From: Bondarzewia mesenterica
Taxonomy: Eukaryota > Basidiomycota > Agaricomycetes > Russulales > Bondarzewiaceae
DNA length: 26,367 bases
Reading direction: 5' to 3'
Assembly (NCBI GenBank): GCA_004802705.1
Contig: SGPL01000459.1
Span: 1 to 26,367 of the forward strand
The position numbers were made by a program, and so were the translations under genes. Shown here piece by piece: positions 11,101 through 20,662 of the stretch. Numbering within the stretch: the first letter of the stretch is position 1; each line of letters opens with the position of its first letter. The notes beneath the pieces were generated by a model. That model did not search any database, was not told where the DNA came from, and was given only the letters and a program-made list of their open reading frames with translations.

Positions 11101-11841
11101 AAACGAAATAGACCGGGCTGTGCATCTCATGAAACGTCTGGTACTCAGCCCTCAAGGCTGGGGAAGACATGGTTTCGATGTACGCCGCGACGGGATGATG
11201 CGGAGGTACTCATCTCATTCTGTAGCAAGGTCCTTATGAATCTTCGATTCACGATATCTCCCATATAGCGCTTTCGGCATGCTTCGATATCCTCACCTCC
11301 GGGCTGCTTCCTTCCTTCCCGTCATTCCGAAACTCCGGACCGTGGACCCCCACATTCTTTCTCGCGTTGACATTGATGGTAATATTTCATTCATTATCCC
11401 ATCTGTGGATACATTCACGACTCACCCCGCGTCTGTCCCTTCAGGGCGGTACTATTCGCATCTTCGACGGCAAGAGGCGGACCTGCGGGTGTTCATGGAG
11501 GATGAGACCCTCGAGTTGCAGCCCGGGTTGGATTTTACGCTGATCATGGGTTTGAGTACGGAGGAGAAGGAGCGTTTGGAACGTGTCAGACCACGGAGCA
11601 TCGTACGTCCTTTCTCTTCCAGCAGTCATGCGTCTTTCCACTGTTCTGACGGGTAATTCGTGATTTTCTGTCTCTTCTGCGATAGGGTGCGGCCAAGCGG
11701 CTGGAGGGAATGACGCCAAACGGTGTCGTCGCATTGCTCCGATATGCGAAGCGCACTTACGCTCAGGCGCAGAGGGCGACCAAAGCAGAACTCGCTGCCG
11801 CTGCCGATCCTGTCGTTGAGTTGCTGCCACAAGCCGATTAG
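8152..11841 (+). CDS. MTO1: Mitochondrial tRNA wobble-uridine modification enzyme MTO1 (GidA/MnmG family)
   Basis: FAD protein that, with the GTPase MSS1/GTPBP3, installs the carboxymethylaminomethyl-type group at C5 of U34 in mitochondrial tRNAs. Sixteen exons: 8152-8251, 9022-9219, 9275-9330, 9408-9591, 9654-9728, 9795-10009, 10068-10171, 10226-10321, 10375-10524, 10585-10610, 10664-10850, 10904-10981, 11046-11205, 11269-11378, 11445-11602, 11686-11841. The Arg-rich, acid-poor start ([12 protein letters not shown]) fits a mitochondrial presequence. The dinucleotide-binding motif [10 protein letters not shown] (about 36-45) is completed across intron 1. Both family signatures are present: [15 protein letters not shown] (about 311-325) and [17 protein letters not shown] (about 406-422). 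Expected product about 683 residues, normal for the family. Odd points: one extra A in an A7 run (10164-10170) breaks the frame before intron 7, and intron 1 is 770 bp against 53-83 for the others. Confidence 0.95.
8252..9021 (+). other. Unusually long MTO1 intron 1
   Basis: The donor GTAAGT follows codon RYD and the acceptor TTTCACGCAG precedes the CVIGGG codons, so the join rebuilds the FAD motif exactly. The 770 nt between contain a plus-strand open frame (8506-9033) and a 92-codon minus-strand frame (8643-8921). Neither resembles a known protein. The length suggests an insertion into an ordinary 50-80 nt intron, but I could not define its ends. Confidence 0.8.
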
Positions 11842-11953
11842 CTGGTGTGAATGCTGTGGATGTGGATGTAAGTACCATATACACGTGTAATGATCAGGAC
11901 CGCTCCATTACCATCACTGCATATAGGCAGTGAACATAATTCATCTGTCTGAT

Positions 11954-12182
11954 GATGTGGATACAGAAGACTGACTGGTAAGTGAGGGCTCGTAGAGAAT
12001 GAAGACTTTTGTCTCTAGGCGGACAGATACACCCTTTGCTCTTTTCCTGACCCTTTATAGCATCGATACGATGTAGATGCGGAAGGCTGATTGGTAAGTG
12101 AGGACTTGTAGCATGAGTATTTTCTCTCTCTTCAGAGTCTTTCGGCGGAAAGAGACAACCTTTGCATTGCTCCTATTGACGT
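11954..12182. repeat. Imperfect two-unit tandem repeat downstream of MTO1
   Basis: Two units about 116 bp apart start at 11954 (GATGTGGATACAGAAG) and 12070 (GATGTAGATGCGGAAG). The first 47 bases match at roughly 40 positions, including the shared block TGGTAAGTGAGG. A second shared block (GGCGGA followed by ACCCTTTGC or ACCTTTGC) lies near each unit's end. Each unit carries a good splice donor (GGTAAGTGAG) and a pyrimidine-rich AG downstream, so each could represent a duplicated exon-intron piece of a lost gene. Otherwise 11842-12456 shows no gene. Confidence 0.7.
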
Positions 12183-12456
12183 GCTATCCTATCCCATCCT
12201 TTGAGCTTTTGGACGTAAGTAGCCAACGGTTGGCATCACATACATGATCAAGTCATTTATGACGCCGACGTCCCGCTCAGTGTTTATCACAGCGTGGATC
12301 GGTAGATCATTTGATCGCCGCGCTTGCCTGGACGGAGCGAGCGCCCGCTGTCTCGTTTGACTTCATAATATTTATTCAAGTTTTTTTCTCTTCTCTTATG
12401 TCCTGCACAGTCATGCCAGGTCGGGCACCACAACATTTATTTGCCTTCGTGCGTAG

Positions 12457-12958
12457 TGTCGACCTGTCTGCACGACAATTTTCAACACGCTGAAAGTATG
12501 CCTGGAGTTGGATCCTGCATTTCTCTGAGATTCCTGTGGACATCTCGTATCTCTGTGCGTTCAAATTTTGTTGTTTTGTGATTCGGACATCCGAGATATG
12601 TGGCATGCTGATCCCCTACGCTTTCGATGCATAATTGCAGGGATCAGGAGTCACCTTCGCCTTCGCATCCGGCAACACGTTCGGAAGTCCGACTGCTACT
12701 AGCGCTGACAGCCTGAGCTCGGGCGATTCCGATGAATCCCGGACACAGACCATTGAGACCAGCGCCGCTGCTGCCCGTACAAGCAGCGCCTTGGGCAGCT
12801 TGAATGGTGGTGGCGACAATTCGAGCATCGGAAGGAAGAATGGTGCTGTTGCTGTGCGAGCTTCCAGGATGATGTTGCGCGGATGTAGTAATGGCGGGTG
12901 TCACGACCTCTCACAGAATTTTGTGAAGATGGACTGGATAAGGACGCGAGTGGATTGA
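12457..12958 (+). pseudogene. Degenerate relative of the Cys-rich Ser/Thr-rich secreted protein genes
   Basis: An exon-like piece at 12457-12495 encodes CRPVCTTIFNTLK, bordered by GTGCGTAG and GTATGC. It lines up with CQPSCMSIIDILD, exon 3 of the minus-strand gene at 20663-21661, including its phase-0 ends. A second piece, 12641-12958, preceded by TAATTGCAG, encodes a Ser/Thr/Ala/Gly-rich tail like that gene's last exon. Between them no intact counterpart of the CC...CVDC exon exists, only a Cys-containing frame with a stop. No signal-peptide exon was found upstream, and the tail ends without the hydrophobic GPI signal. The call rests on a short match and could be chance. Confidence 0.35.
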
Positions 12959-13268
12959 TTTACCATAGCAATGTATTCGTTTTACTGGTGGATTCTATTT
13001 ACCCGACAGTTTCCAAGCCTAATTCCTAGGGATGAGGCCAGTGACACAGGAGGATGCCTTTGTGGGGCAGCCGTGGGAAAGGCCAAAAGAGGAAATAGTG
13101 TCCTCGGAGATGACGCGCGGAGCTGGTCCCGATCTTGACCAACAGGGGAACAGCCTGACTAGTCGCTAGTAAGGCTCGACTAGTCAAGGACTCAAGTACT
13201 CCGAGGTGTGGAGCTCACTCCTCTCTCCTCACCGCGTCCTCGACGACGTTCGTTTACTCTCGACCATC
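12959..13268. other. Intergenic, presumed promoter of the 13.3-kb gene
   Basis: No coding frame. Near 13155-13187 there are repeated CTAGTC/GACTAGTC words, and a C/T-rich leader (CTCACTCCTCTCTCCTCACC) precedes the ATG at 13269. No clear TATA box was seen. Confidence 0.4.
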
Positions 13269-16200
13269 ATGGTCCACAGGCCCACGGACTCTCGTTTGCT
13301 CTCCAACCTACTCCAACATGAAAAGGACTATTCCAAACATCTACTTTCCTTACTCGACTCGGTCTCACAGGAATCCTTATCCTCATTTTCCGCATATGCT
13401 TCCGCGTCGCCGCCCGTGGTTGCCCGAGCTATCATCGCCGTCGCAGGCTCCCTGGCCGGTGCGGACGATGCTCTGAGGAAGTACGCGTTGTCTGTCGATG
13501 CATGGCGCGAACAGCTCGCGAGGTTGAAAGACCTCGAGGACGACATAGGCACCATCATGCGCGACCGCGAAATCTTGTATGTCAACCCACAACCCTCCCT
13601 ATACTGTAATGTGCCCACAGAAGTCATGACTCACGCTTTCCGCAGGGTCACCCGCCTCATCAAGGTTTCGAAACACCAAAAGTCGACCCGCGACTCCTTC
13701 ATCGCCAATATAGGCCCCTCTCCCTCTTCCATGTCTCAGTCTTCCCTCACCTCCTCTATTGTCTCGACAAACGCTTCTTCAAAATTGTCTGCTGCGCAGG
13801 CCGAACTTCAGGCTTGCGAAACGCAGCTCGCGGCCAAGGAACGCGAACTCGATGCCATGCGGGTGAGCGCAGTCAGGCAAGGCCTATATCTACGATGTAC
13901 AGCCATGGTAGAGTGCGGGTGGACGTGGGGAGAGATGGGCAAGGAGGGACTGCGTGCTTTGGAAGGCATGACAATGCCAAATGGTCACGGTGAGCTTGTG
14001 AACTGTTTCCTATCACTCTGTCTGGCCTTCGGGTTGGACTTGACTGGAGAAAACCCCTGAGTTGGGATTCGGATTTTCTGAGCTGTCAGGAGGCCCCATA
14101 CTGGCATTTTCCTATCACTGTTCGCCGCCGCCGTGCTTCGATCTCGATACCGTCATTTCCCAATTGCTCCCAGTGATGAAACCAGGCACTGCCCATTACT
14201 CCTCATACGGAACCTTTTAGCAGGGTTATGCCAAAGGCTAACTCGGTTTTCTAACACTTGTTCAAGGGCATCTAAATGCAGTGGTGAGACCTTGGCAGGT
14301 TTAGAGGAGACAGTAATCGGGCCCTACGCTGGGCCTGGTATGAAGTCTACTCGTCTTTGCTTGACGTTCTTTTGCGTGGTTTTACTGTCTCGCTGATCAA
14401 GCACCCCTTCACAGCAATGATCCCTGATTCACATGGCATGCACAAGCCTTTACCAGACCCAACACATTATCATGCAGGGTCCGACCTTTCGTCACTAGGC
14501 CCTTCACAGTCTGCTTCTCAGATTGCTCTTCCGCTTGAGAATGGTTTCGCAGAACGCGGGTGAGGCGTCTTATACTTCACTCGCATGTACGCATGATCAT
14601 AATATCTCCTCATTGGCAGTTCGTCACACGTAGCGAGTCCGGTATCTAACCAAGTGCATTCGGGCTTGGACGATTTTACCCTGCACATCGATCCTCCGCA
14701 TTCGATCTCTGAGTTTGTATTCCCACAGCGAGTGGGGATTGAACGACGGATCACGGAGGAGGAAGAACCGGTGTTGGAGAGTTCTTCGGAAGACGAGGAT
14801 AAAGCGCGTTCGCTGCGCGTCGTGGAGAACACGCGGTTCACGCAGCCCGGGTCGTCTTCTTCTCCCAGGCCGTCTAATCCAAGGGGGTTCTCTGTCCGCA
14901 CTCACCAGCGACAGGAGAGCGGGAGCAGTCTCTCAGAACGGCCGCACGCACACCACGGACTTGGACGGTTTGGTGCGTCTTTGAGGGGTATGTCGACGAG
15001 CGTGTCTGATTCCCACGGTTCTGGAGAGAATCCTGCTTCGAGGGAGAGGAAGACGAGTTTTTTTTGGGAGCATTGCGGGATTGTTCAAGGGTGGGCACAG
15101 GGCAGAGAGTGGTCGGTGGAAGACGCGGACGGATAAGAATTTGAAGAAAGCAAGGGCGGCTGACAGTGATAGTGGGGACGAGGCGCCGCAGAGTGTGATC
15201 TCGTTCAGGCGGAGAGCGTCGGTAGACGATGTGAATCATCGGGTACCAGGCGGCCCCGATAGACAGAAGTTGAGGAAGAAGCCCATGAGGGGGACGAGTG
15301 TACCCGCGGACTCGAGCACAAAAGAGGCGGGATGGGTGAGCGAAGGTGGGGCATTTTCGAGCTCTATTACTAGGAAGGGGAAAGGAAAAGCGGAGACCCC
15401 CTCATCTGTCCCCGAAAAGCCTGCTATTCTCCCCGCGCCCAAGGCAAAAGTCGGACAGACGCAGCCGAAGAACGTGTTGTTAGCACCTTTGTCGCCGTCG
15501 CGCCAAAATTCGATATCGAAGACGAGCGTGTTGAGCGTGGCGTCAGCACCACCCAGCGTCCCGCGCGCGACGTCCGCGACACCTGCGCCCCCCCGTGGTA
15601 GAGGTGGCGGCATCAGCACGTCGCAGTCGACAGGGGCAGTCAAGCGCAGCGCTTCGATGGCGCATAAACGCGTGTCGGCTCCGCCAGGTGGGGGCAAGGC
15701 GTCGACGTGGACTGGCCCACATCCGCATCCGCAGGCCCGCTCGGTGGGTGGACAGCAGAATCAGCCGTCGTTGATGTCGATCGTCGAGGGTGTTACGCGC
15801 GAAAATAGGGAAGGGTGGGCTGCTGCTACGACGGCGACTGCCGGGGTGTCGGGGTCGGATGGTGGAGGGTTGATTTCCGTCAAGGCGCCGCCGCCGTTGA
15901 AGGAGTATAATTTGTGGGGAGAGGGTGGGAAGGGGATTTCGTTTGAGAGCGTCGTCGCGCCTCTGCCTGTCACTGCTCCTTTGCGTGGGACTGCGGATAG
16001 GGGCAGGGGGAGGGAGGAGCAGAGGCCTTTGGAAGTCATCAAGCCCAAACCGATCCCCGCCAAGTCGCCTTTGCGGAGCGCGTTGAAGAGCCCGAGTCGG
16101 ACGCCTTCGCCAATGGCACTGCACGCTCAACCACCCGCGCCCGCTGGCCCGTCATTGCAAACTCGAAGGCCGCAAGCGTCGAGGGCAGTCAAATCGTCGG

Positions 16201-16673
16201 AGCAGGGTGAGGTGCGCAGGGGCGACAATGACGACGCGTCGTCTATATCGTCGTATGAGACTGGGCATGAGGCGTTTGATGAAGAAGAAGAGAGACAGTC
16301 AACGCCACGACCACCGCCGCCCCCGGCGCCCCCGGAAAAGTTGGCTTTGGGGCCTGCGCGGTCGGATATTTCTTCGTCGACGATCACGGTTGTGCACGGG
16401 GATGGAAACGTGAATGGGAGCGCGCAAGGGAGGAGGGTGGGCCCGTCTGCGCCGCCTGTGAGGAGGAAATCGGTGCGGATGTCGCTGCAGCCGACGTATT
16501 CGCCCACGCCGCCTGCGCTGGACGACGAAGATGAGCGTAGGCCGCGGGTGGAGAAGGGTGGGGAGCAGCATGAACGACATCAGAGGGATATGTGGGCGGA
16601 TTCGAGCGATGAGGATGAGGAGTATGCGCGGGCGAAGGTTTCGCTGAGAAAAGCGGCGAACAAGAAGTGGTGA
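13269..16673 (+). CDS. Helical-domain protein with long disordered tail (possibly Ivy1/BAR-like)
   Basis: Four exons: 13269-13576, 13646-13989, 14415-14559, 14620-16673. Introns are 69, 425 and 60 nt. The product is about 949 residues once one extra T is allowed for. The ATG at 13269 (MVHRPTDSRLL) is preferred over an in-frame GTG upstream. Residues 1-215 are mostly helical with two heptad-like stretches (about 75-115 and 145-180), then CGWTWGEMGKEGLRALE. This resembles fungal proteins annotated as Ivy1-like, phospholipid-binding BAR-type proteins of the vacuole. That link is from memory and moderate. The remainder is Ser/Pro/Arg-rich and disordered, with acidic clusters (EEEEP, SSSEDED) and a conserved-looking RKTSFFGSIAGLFKGG segment. 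That segment is broken by the T8 run at 15058-15065: upstream and downstream frames differ by one base, and seven Ts would restore it. The stop is at 16671-16673. Confidence 0.85.
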
Positions 16674-17436
16674 GCCTTTGTCCGTCTATTCATTGCAGGA
16701 GCTGTGCGTGAGGCGCGTACGTTATGTATCTGTATTCCAATCTACCTCCCCTCCCTCACCATTCTTTCTTTCTTTCGTACATATTCGTTCCTGTGATTTT
16801 TATTGTCTTTTTGCTTCCTTTTCGTTCTGGGTTCATACTATTTGGTCAAAACCGCCTCCCCTTCCTTTCTGTTCTTGCCTGTGTCTATTCTAGACTCTGT
16901 CTTCCCCTCCCTTGGTCGTGACACATACACTGGTTTCTGTTTGTTGTTACTGTACGACGTATTATTGTACTACTACGTATCTGCGCACTGTGATTTATCA
17001 TCTCGACATCTCGACGTTTCCATCGTCCTCTATCTAGGACAGGCTCCTTTTTTGTGTACACGTATAGTACTGCATTGCTATAAATTGACATAAATATGAT
17101 ATATACTGGTAATCTTCCCTCCTTTCTATGGTCTTTTTTCGCCTCTCGAGTTTTTGTTTTTTGAGCATCGAACGAGGTAGAACGAGGTCCACAACTAGCC
17201 ACAACTCCGCTTGCCAACCGCGGAGATTAAAGGTTTTCTAATTTTTATTATGTAACATGATGTCGTGGCGCCAAATAAAGGCAAGCACGGAAAATGACAA
17301 CAAAGTGCCTTTCATTCTACACAAACTTGCGCTCGTACATACGCGAACACCTCGCATTTGCTACCTGCAGGACGCACGAACTAGCTTTGTACCGAGATAT
17401 CAACATCGCTCAGTTTGCCCACTAGTAGAATAAGAC
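16674..17436. other. Intergenic: 3' flank and SUMO gene promoter
   Basis: No gene seen on either strand. The first part (16674-17110) is T- and C/T-rich, as expected of a 3' UTR. The part at 17220-17436 lies directly upstream of the SUMO start and should contain its promoter. An AAATAAAGG stretch near 17272 and a TTTTTATTATG stretch near 17240 are A/T-rich, but no clean TATA box stands out. Confidence 0.4.
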
Positions 17437-18149
17437 ATGGCCGACGAGCAGCAGCCACAAACCGAGGTCACGCCCAAGGTTGAGGACGGCAACGCGCCGA
17501 TTAACGTCAAGGTGCGTGTCGTTTGTGTGTCGTTCGGAAAGGCGAATGGGGTGAGGCTGAAGGATGAATTTTCATGGGATTTTTTTTCTATGTCACGATC
17601 CTTTTTTTGCCGCGTTGGACGTGATTGTGGGGATTGGATTTGTTTTGCGATCGATTTGATTGGATGGGCACGCGACGCGGTGTAGGTCGTCACGTCGCAG
17701 GGAGAGGAGGTGTTCTTTAAGATCAAGCGCAATACGAAGTTGAGCAAGCTGCAGGGCGCGTACGCGAACAAGGTGGGCAAGGATGTGGGCAGCATCCGGT
17801 GAGTGTCGATTTTTTCTCCTTCTTCAAGAGACGCGCGATCGGCTCATCTGTTCGCGTCTTGTTCTATGTTGTGATCGTGATGCCTCTTAGCTTTTTGTAC
17901 GACGGCAGCAGAATAACCGATGATGATACGCCTGCATCGTTGGATATGGAGGACAACGGTATGTGTTTGGATGTGGCGTTTGCCACCTGTTTGAATTCCG
18001 GTGACTGATCATTGGCAACAGACACAATTGATGTGATGGTGGAGCGTGAGTGTTTTACTGCATAAGTTTTCGATTTATGTTAAAACATTGCTTGCTGACG
18101 TTCTTCGAATTGTTGGTTCACAGAGGTCGGAGGGTGTCGACGGCTGTGA
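17437..18149 (+). CDS. SMT3: SUMO precursor (ubiquitin-like modifier)
   Basis: Five exons: 17437-17511, 17686-17798, 17891-17958, 18022-18045, 18124-18149, with introns of 174, 92, 63 and 78 nt. The product is 101 residues, the length of yeast Smt3. The N-terminal 22 residues are a flexible acidic tail, followed by a ubiquitin-like fold (about 23-95). The SUMO landmarks are INVKV, EEVFFKIKRNTKLSKL, SIRFLYDGSRI, TPASLDMEDND and VEQVGG. The mature protein would end at Gly97 after a Ulp1-type protease removes the four-residue tail CRRL. It is activated by Aos1-Uba2 and transferred by Ubc9 to lysines of mostly nuclear proteins. Lys14 sits in PKVED, close to but not a canonical hydrophobic-K-x-E site, and could serve for chains. 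The fourth exon is only 24 nt. It converges with the secreted-protein gene at 18723. Confidence 0.97.
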
Positions 18150-18722
18150 TTCTCTCCTCTTCTCTCCTTTCCCCATATCTCCTTCCGTCTTCTTTATCAC
18201 TGATATTCAACCTACTCCATTATTCTTCCACTGTTTATACTTTCCCTGTGCGCCCGTTTGTCCCGCACCCTGTCGTGTCGTCGTATATCAAGTGAAATCG
18301 CAATGTATCAAATCCTCTCGCATCGTCCCGTCTGTTCTTCTGTCTCGTCATCAAGGTACGTCTTAATTGGTATCTTACTACGCGTATTCGCAGCAGATTG
18401 TCAGGCGGGAATTATGAATCGTAGATGGTTGGGGCGATCAAGAGCGTGAAGTTCGCCTCTGACTCTCAGGGGTCTCAAGCGCCCTTCCACAAAGTGGGGG
18501 CAACCAACTCCCTCCATGAAAATAGGTGCGTTATAACATCATATAAAGTCCAAAAATTGTATCCCACGTCAAAAACAGCTTATGCACGAGAGCATGAACG
18601 TTCAATGGCACGCTGAGTATCCGAGCCCATGTCATGATCGTCAAGAACGGAATCTTTCTCTCTACCAACGTCCATCTTGCACTATCAAATAAGTATGTTC
18701 ATGTATGCTCGGGATGCCCTGT
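18150..18722. other. Convergent 3' flanks, no gene
   Basis: The segment lies between the 3' ends of the SUMO gene (+) and the Ser/Thr-rich protein gene (-). It begins C/T-rich, as expected of the SUMO 3' UTR. Only short frames without domains are present. Confidence 0.5.
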
Positions 18723-19542
18723 TCAATGGAAGAACAATGCCGCAGCACCGACGAACCCGGCAGCGGCCATCGCCCCCTTTGACACACTGACGCCGACAAC
18801 TCCACCATTCAATACCGCGTTGAGTGAAAAGGGCGCGGACGCAAAGCCCGAGGCGGAGCTCTGTGTCACCGTGCTGGCGACGACAGGCTTGGAGCGGTCG
18901 ATGCTGGAGCTCGTTACTTGGCTGGTCTCGATGGAGGTGCTCCCTATGGTTTGGATCACGTAGGTCGTGTAGGTCGTGACCACGGTGACGCAAGTCGAGA
19001 CAGCCGGCCGTGAGCCTGTGCTCACCGAGGGGACGAGGATGGCGGAGGAGGAGGTGGACACAATAGTTGGGAGGGAAGCGAAACTGGACGTGCTCAAGCC
19101 GACCGGGGAGGTCGCGATGGAGCTCACAGATATGGGGAGGGGAGTCGAGACAACCGACCGCGAGCTCTCCGAGGAGGCGAGGATGGCGGAGGAGGAGATG
19201 GACACAATGGTTGGGAGGGAAGCGAAACTGGACGTGCTCAAGCTGATCGGAGGGGTCGCGACGGAGCTCACAAACACAGTGGTGACTGCGGTCGTTTCAA
19301 CGGGTACGGTGAGCACCTGCTGAGCGCGGTGTTCTTTAGCGTGCAGCGGTGGGGATGAGCGCGATGAAATAGTAACATACTGTGGTAGGCTCTTGACGGC
19401 GAGCGAACTCGGGATCGGCAACAGCTGGGACGACAGAAGGTGTGTTAACAACTGTTGGGGAAAACATGCCGTGGATTCGTGGATGCTTACATGCGTTTGC
19501 GAGCAGTGCGAAAACGAAGGAGAAGATGACGGAGCTCCGCAT
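18723..19542 (-). CDS. Secreted Ser/Thr-rich protein with GPI-type tail
   Basis: Minus-strand gene with three exons: 19491-19542, 19381-19424, 18723-19319; introns 66 and 61 nt; 230 residues. It starts with a signal peptide (MRSSVIFSFVFALLANA), then a short segment with a possible Kex2-like ARRQ site. From about residue 33 it is a mucin-like Ser/Thr/Val-rich region that should be heavily O-glycosylated. It ends with LNGGVVG, a spacer and the hydrophobic tail GAMAAAGFVGAAALFF, the form of a GPI-anchoring signal. The mature protein would sit at the plasma membrane or wall. It contains a two-unit internal repeat of 48 codons built on SLSTSSFASLPTIVS. Only one cysteine (STCVTVV) occurs after the signal. 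The first intron's acceptor is chosen for length and a TTAAC branch-like site; an earlier in-frame acceptor would add nine residues. TATA box at 19655-19661. Confidence 0.85.
19034..19310 (-). repeat. Two-unit 144-bp coding repeat inside the Ser/Thr-rich gene
   Basis: On the plus strand GAGGATGGCGGAGGAGGAG starts at 19035 and again at 19179. The two units stay nearly identical for about 90 bases, then diverge before the next unit. The spacing of 144 bp keeps the reading frame (48 codons). Confidence 0.85.
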
Positions 19543-20662
19543 GATACTGGCGTTCTGTTATCAATGAAGTTCGAAGCTCGTGAACTGGTGATTGAGAGGA
19601 AGTAGAACGCAAAGGAGAACGATGGAACCGTTTGGCGAATTCAAAGCAGTCCACTTTTATACCTGGATTCACGAACATTACAAGATATAGAATTGCCGGA
19701 GGCGATGCAATGAGATTCTCAATCCATGGCCGCCTGGGAGTGTGGAGCACTCGAGAGGTGGAATTCTGTCAACAGTCATCTTGGTTATTCACTCAGCGCC
19801 AACATTCGAACGGCATGGCATGGCCGTCAAGAGACAACATCGACTGGTCCAAAGGCTGTTCAGGTGATCTCCTTCCAATAACTGCCGCAAAGAACATTAT
19901 TTACAAAGACCTTTATCAAATTTATCAGGTTCTCGAGCCTCGCGATCCACTTGTAGCACCGTGATCCCTCAATGCGACCACGCCCAGGGCATTAAAAAGT
20001 GATACCATTGGCTGCTAGAGTCATCTCCTAGAGTAAGTAGCAGAACATGAGCTAGACCAGAATCCTCAACGGAGGAGGCGGACTTCGTGAGTCGTGAGGC
20101 CTTGAGCTTAGAGGATCCATTTGCCGTGATCGAGATCGATACTAAGTTACAGCATGCACGGGATAGAGGAACGACGATTCATTCATACCCGCATGGAGTT
20201 GTGTGAACTTCAAGGAGATGGGGCACGGGGGACAGAAGACGGAAGGGGGTACATGAAGGACTCGATTTCAAGTACATCCCTACTTTTGTCCTCTTAGATT
20301 TAATTCTATCCTTCTGACTGACTTATCTTGTTGGCTCTGCTACTCTTCAGGGGAAGAACGCAAACCTTGCAGGGACACAGAGGAAATACCAGACCCGAGC
20401 TTCAGGATGCGGTCACTGGCCAAGTGGGTGCAGTCCAGGCGCCAAGACCGCATCGGCGAAGGAGAACCCTCGGCCTTCAGTACTCAGCACTTAACAAGGA
20501 GTATGTCAAGTGACAGGACAATTGCTGATTCACACACGCGGTTGCCCCTTACCGTACAGATTCTTATAATGACCTAATTGAGAGTCAAAGCACTCGAAAC
20601 TGACAAACGTATACGCACAACGTACAATCCCAGAAAAACCCGGCTGGTCGAGCTATAGCTAA
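19543..20662. other. Intergenic between two secreted-protein genes
   Basis: It contains the promoter of the gene at 18723-19542: a TATAAAAG sequence on the minus strand at about 19654-19661, 113 bp before its ATG. From 19700 to 20660 I see only short frames without domain or signal-peptide features, and no repeat that stands out. Confidence 0.5.
19655..19661 (-). promoter_or_regulatory. TATA box of the Ser/Thr-rich secreted protein gene
   Basis: On the minus strand the sequence reads GGTATAAAAGTGG. The box lies 113 bp upstream of the start codon at 19542, a plausible distance with a leader of about 80 nt. Confidence 0.6.
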
